Shown here: positions 6,065-8,502 of the stretch, in pieces | How the letters are laid out: each line of letters starts with the position of its first letter | Position numbering within the stretch: position 1 is the stretch's first letter | Made by a program: the position numbers and the translations under genes | Origin: DASTPP01 sp035762175 | Lineage (GTDB): Bacteria > Myxococcota_A > Polyangia > Polyangiales > Polyangiaceae | Assembly (NCBI GenBank): GCA_035762175.1 | Contig: DASTPP010000387.1 | Coordinates: forward strand, 1 to 8,502 | Direction of reading: 5' to 3' | Length of the DNA: 8,502 nucleotides | Notes under the pieces: generated by a model | What the model was told of the DNA's origin: nothing | The model's database searches: none | What the model saw: the letters and a program-made list of their open reading frames with translations, nothing else

Positions 6065-7110
6065 GCCGCCGGCCTCAGGGGCAGCCGCAGCCGGCTCTTG
6101 GTGCGCCCGCCCCCGCCCTCGATCGAGAACGACGCTGCCCCGCCGTACGCGAGCGAGAGCCTACGCCGCAGCGACGGCAGCCCCTGCCCTCCCGGCCGAT
6201 CGCCCGCGTACTCGCCCGGGTTGTCGAGCTCGACCGAGAGCCCCCCGCCCTCGGCCCGCACCGCGAGCCGCAGCGGCCCCCGGTGCCCCTTGCCCGGGCC
6301 GTGCTTGAGCGCATTCTCGACGAGCCCCACGATCACCATCGGCGGCACCAGCGCCCCGCCGATCTCGCCCGGCGCCTCGAGCTCGAGCCCGGTCGCCCCG
6401 GGGTCGCGCACCGCGTGCAGCTCGACCAACATCGACGAGAGCTTGAGCTCTTCGGAGAGCGGCCAGCCCGGCCTCTTCACGCCCTCGAGCATCGTTCGCA
6501 GCATCGACGAGAGCGTCAAGATGGCGCGCTCGGCCACCTCGCCGTCTTCGCGGCACCACTCGGCAATGGCGTTGAGCGTGTTGAACAAGAAGTGGGGGTC
6601 GAGCTGGCTGCGCAGCGCGAGCAGCTCGGCCCGCTCGGCCTCGCGCTCGAGCTCGGCGGCACGGCGCCTCGCCGCCTCGAGCCCCTCGTGCCGATCGATG
6701 TCGCGCCCGAGCCCCCAGCCCCCGACCCAGAAGAGCGCCGTCGCGACCGGCAGCGAGCCCGCGTCGGTCAAGAAGGTCGGCCCCACCCCGAGCGCCGCCG
6801 GCAAGAGCACGCCCGTCAGCCCCACCGCGGCGAGCCCCGCCGCCCCGTAGGCCCCGAGCCGCGCGAGGCGCCCTGCCCGCTCGCCTCGCCCGCCCGGTCG
6901 GGCCCCCGCCCCCTCGCCCGGAAAGAGCGCCCGCCAGCTCGCCGGCCCCACCAGCACGAAGGCGAGCAGCATCGCCGCCGCGATCGGCAGCGCCAGCGGC
7001 TCGCGGCTGAAGCGCGCCTGCTCGATCAGCAAGAGCACCGCGACGAGCCCGATCGCGCCGAGCCTCGCCGGGGCGGCGAGCGCGCGCAGCGTGCCGAGGT
7101 AGAGACCCAT
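6061..7110 (-). CDS. LytS/YehU-type sensor histidine kinase, four predicted membrane segments
   Basis: This 349-residue inner-membrane histidine kinase belongs to the His_kinase (LytS-like) class. The hydrophobic N-terminus suggests four helices, about 17-30, 38-56, 88-108 and 117-135, with a Gly/Arg-rich cytoplasmic loop between the second and third. A charged helix (about 138-168) leads into LRSQLDPHFLFNTLNAIAEW (166-185) with phospho-acceptor H173. The ATP domain has the N-box VENALKHG (264-271, N266), DNPGE (296-300) and GGQGLPSLRRRL (307-318). The helix usually carrying a Tyr-Leu...Glu...Arg-Phe motif is altered (SSMLVELHAVRDP, 225-237). No recognised periplasmic or PAS sensor domain exists, so the membrane segments themselves probably sense the signal. 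The ATG at 7110 follows AAGG at an acceptable distance. It forms an operon with the LytTR regulator. Confidence 0.93.
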   Translation of the reverse strand: MGLYLGTLRALAAPARLGAIGLVAVLLLIEQARFSREPLALPIAAAMLLAFVLVGPASWRALFPGEGAGARPGGRGERAGRLARLGAYGAAGLAAVGLTGVLLPAALGVGPTFLTDAGSLPVATALFWVGGWGLGRDIDRHEGLEAARRRAAELEREAERAELLALRSQLDPHFLFNTLNAIAEWCREDGEVAERAILTLSSMLRTMLEGVKRPGWPLSEELKLSSMLVELHAVRDPGATGLELEAPGEIGGALVPPMVIVGLVENALKHGPGKGHRGPLRLAVRAEGGGLSVELDNPGEYAGDRPGGQGLPSLRRRLSLAYGGAASFSIEGGGGRTKSRLRLPLRPAA

Positions 7111-7219
7111 GCCGGCCCTTGTTTTCTACCCGCCGCGCCGGCGCCGCAAGCGCGCGAGCGCCCGTCTAAAACCGAAGCGCCCCCCAGGGGGCTCGAGCTC
7201 GCCCCCGAGCGGACGGCAC

Positions 7220-7321
7220 CCGGTCGAGCCGCGGCGGCGAGTGACGTTCTGAGAAAGCGGCGGCGGGCCACCGGTCAAGCGGGGCGGCGAGTAAGGCTCG
7301 GAAGAAAGCGGCGGCGGGCCC
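7220..7321. repeat. Imperfect 51-bp tandem duplication
   Basis: Two adjacent units, 7220-7270 and 7271-7321, share CCGGTC at the start, GGCGGCGAGT in the middle and GAAAGCGGCGGCGGGCC at the end. They differ mainly in a 10-base stretch after GAGT and by compensating one-base gaps. A third start (CCGG) follows at 7322. Read on the minus strand they give repeated Gly-Gly-Pro-Pro-Pro-Leu-Ser peptides, but there is no sign that this is translated. Confidence 0.8.
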
Positions 7322-7350
7322 CCGGCCACGGTGTGGGTGGGGCTGCCCAA

Positions 7351-7373
7351 TCGGGCGAGTTCACATCGCCCGA
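7351..7373. promoter_or_regulatory. Perfect 8+7+8 inverted repeat, possible operator
   Basis: TCGGGCGA (7351-7358) and TCGCCCGA (7366-7373) are exact inverted copies around the 7-base spacer GTTCACA. The site lies in the less GC-rich part of the divergent region, about 90 bases before the plus-strand gene. A dimeric repressor could bind there, or it could be a hairpin. Which of the two genes it serves cannot be told. Confidence 0.45.
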
Positions 7374-7461
7374 ATCGCCTTGCGTAAGCGGCCTGTGAAT
7401 TTCATCGCACGCTCAGATCGTATCTCGACAAGCTCGCCAAGCGTTGTTAGACACCGCCCCC

Positions 7462-8358
7462 ATGCAAAAGGGTGGGAACGAGCAGAAGTCTGTCAAAATC
7501 AACCGCAACCCTGCCTTCGGCAAGGCGAAGACGCCGCTAACCAAGCCCGAAGCGCCGTCGTACGACGCGGCCTCGGGCGAGAGGGCGCTGGCGCAGGTCG
7601 GGCCCTTGCTGATGACGCTCGAGCCGCACGAGATCGAGTCGCCGCGCGTCGACGTCGAGCTCGCCGCGCTCGCCGCGCTCAACGTCGCGCGCCTCGTGCG
7701 CGAGCCTTCGCTGCTCGAGCGCTTTCGCTCGATGCCCGCGGCCGAGTTCGACCGCGAGCAAGTCGACCGGCTCGAGCCGCTCGCCTGGGCCCTCTGGCAC
7801 GCCCACCGCGCCCACCAGGTCGCGGCCCTCTCGGCGTCGTCGGCCGTCGTGCCCGTGGCCCTCGCCGAGGCGGCCAACGAGCTCGAGCGCCGCATGCAAC
7901 GCTGCGTCGAATACCACCTCGCCGACCACCCCGAGGCCGCCGCCAAGGTCGCCTTCTTGCGCGCCGGCAACGGCTACCGCGATCTCGCCGGCGACTTGAT
8001 GGGCTACGCCGAGCTCTACCGCGCGTACCGCGACGAGCTGCGCCACGACCGCAAGCAGTACCGCGAGGGCGACGCCGACGAGGCCGAGCGCCTCGCCAAG
8101 CAGCTCTTCGAGACGCTCGCCCTCGCGCAAGGGGGCATCGGGCAAGCGGCCTCCCTGCGCGATCGCGCGTGGACACTCTTGTCACGCTGCTACGACGAGG
8201 TCACCTCGGTCGGTCGCTGGCTGCTGCGCCACGAGCCCAAGGTCGACGCGTACTTCCCCTCGCTGCACGTCGTCGGGCGCCCCCGCACCGGGCGCCCCAA
8301 GGCGAGCAAGAACCCCGACCCCGAACCGACCGAAGAGCCCGGGCCCGCCACCGATTGA
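7462..8358 (+). CDS. Unknown helical protein with AT-hook-like C-terminal tail
   Basis: I do not recognise this 298-residue protein. There is no signal peptide or membrane segment. Residues 1-32 form a basic, Lys/Asn/Pro-rich tail. Residues about 38-265 look almost wholly alpha-helical and rich in Ala, Leu, Glu and Arg, with charged stretches such as HDRKQYREGDADEAERLAK (195-213) and W109/W112 as possible core residues. A Pro-containing break (265-267) leads to GRPRTGRPK (272-280), two adjacent GRP cores like AT-hook minor-groove motifs, then an acidic Pro/Glu tail. This suggests a helical-bundle cytoplasmic protein with a possible nucleic-acid-binding tail; no function is assigned. The ATG at 7462 was chosen over TTG 7444; neither has a clear RBS. 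The first 30 or so codons (CAA, AAG, GGT, TCT, AAA) are clearly less GC-rich than the rest, which has normal local codon bias. Confidence 0.8.
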   Translation: MQKGGNEQKSVKINRNPAFGKAKTPLTKPEAPSYDAASGERALAQVGPLLMTLEPHEIESPRVDVELAALAALNVARLVREPSLLERFRSMPAAEFDREQVDRLEPLAWALWHAHRAHQVAALSASSAVVPVALAEAANELERRMQRCVEYHLADHPEAAAKVAFLRAGNGYRDLAGDLMGYAELYRAYRDELRHDRKQYREGDADEAERLAKQLFETLALAQGGIGQAASLRDRAWTLLSRCYDEVTSVGRWLLRHEPKVDAYFPSLHVVGRPRTGRPKASKNPDPEPTEEPGPATD

Positions 8359-8370
8359 GCGAGCTTCGTC

Positions 8371-8401
8371 GGCGCCGCCCGTGAGCATGCCGGGCGGCGC
8401 C
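8371..8401 (+). terminator. Strong hairpin downstream of the orphan gene
   Basis: GGCGCCGCCCG (8371-8381) pairs perfectly with CGGGCGGCGCC (8391-8401) around a 9-base loop, starting 13 bases after the stop codon. The position and 11-bp GC stem fit a transcription terminator. There is no T tract after it, as is common in very GC-rich bacteria, so it may act with Rho or simply protect the 3' end. Confidence 0.6.
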
Positions 8402-8502
8402 AGAGCCAAGGCAAAGGTTCGTCCGAGCGGGAGCCGGGGCAAAGTTAGAGCGGTTCCCGGGTTGGTTGCGACTGCCTGGAGGCGGGGACCCCACTGTTTG
8501 AG
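8402..8502. other. Unassigned right edge
   Basis: I see no gene, tRNA or clear repeat in this final stretch. It is slightly less GC-rich than the coding regions and contains a short GGTTCCCGGGTTGG segment. The open frame on the minus strand here has no family resemblance and overlaps the end of the orphan gene. Confidence 0.4.

Larger units (their letters stand above)
7111..7461. promoter_or_regulatory. Divergent intergenic region between sensor kinase and orphan gene
   Basis: These 351 bases hold no credible gene and must contain the start signals of both divergent genes. The sensor-kinase side is very GC-rich. On the minus strand TTGCGG (7149-7144) and TAGAAA (7128-7123) are a possible -35/-10 pair, but with a 15-base spacer and an almost leaderless start. 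The middle holds the 51-bp tandem duplication. The right part (about 7345-7460) is less GC-rich and contains the inverted repeat at 7351-7373. An ECF-like GAATTT (7397-7402) to CGTATC (7419-7424), spaced 16 bases, could serve the plus-strand gene. All promoter suggestions are weak. Confidence 0.35.

Noticed and set aside
7126..7350. Short minus-strand open frame with GGPPPLS repeats
   Set aside because: It is a translation of the 51-bp tandem duplication, with no ribosome-binding site or homology that I can see.
8402..8502. Possible tRNA or insertion-sequence end at the right edge
   Set aside because: The GGTTCCCGG stretch could not be fitted to a cloverleaf, and no terminal inverted repeat or transposase is visible within the window.

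Overview
The window is very GC-rich chromosomal DNA with extreme third-position GC bias, so almost every gene has long spurious open frames opposite it. The gene content suggests a myxobacterium, perhaps of the Polyangiales: a Hanks-type Ser/Thr kinase with a Pro/Ala-rich linker, a rhodanese domain of the type fused to monothiol glutaredoxins and paired with a BolA protein, a Tat-like lipoprotein, and a gene for an unrecognised helical protein with an AT-hook-like tail. The taxonomic placement is inference.

Layout. Plus strand, 1-564: the C-terminal rhodanese domain of a protein that begins outside the window, then a small BolA/IbaG-like gene 6 bases later. Minus strand, 7110 down to 622: a LytS-type sensor kinase and LytTR response regulator (ATGA overlap); a 295-base gap filled by a hairpin-rich palindromic element; a BtuF/BtuC/BtuD-like uptake ABC operon (binding lipoprotein, permease, ATPase, joined by two GTGA overlaps); a 200-base gap carrying a 33-bp tandem repeat that includes the ATPase stop codon; and a Ser/Thr kinase with a C-terminal membrane anchor. 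The kinase converges on the BolA gene at about 565-621. From 7111 to 7461 lies a divergent intergenic region with a 51-bp tandem duplication and an 8+7+8 inverted repeat. It separates the sensor kinase from a plus-strand gene of unknown function (7462-8358), which ends in a strong hairpin. The last 100 bases show nothing assignable.

How the genes may work together. The glutaredoxin-rhodanese/BolA pair suggests Fe-S or redox handling. The ABC system most resembles cobalamin (corrinoid) importers. No cobalamin riboswitch was found upstream of it; the nearest possible regulators are the LytS/LytTR pair directly upstream and the structured element between them. The Ser/Thr kinase may be co-transcribed with the ABC operon.

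The best candidates for something undescribed are: the nested inverted-repeat element at 5101-5340, whose two inner hairpins differ by a compensatory base-pair change; the 33-bp repeat in which one base converts a glycine codon to the ATPase stop; and the orphan protein at the right end.
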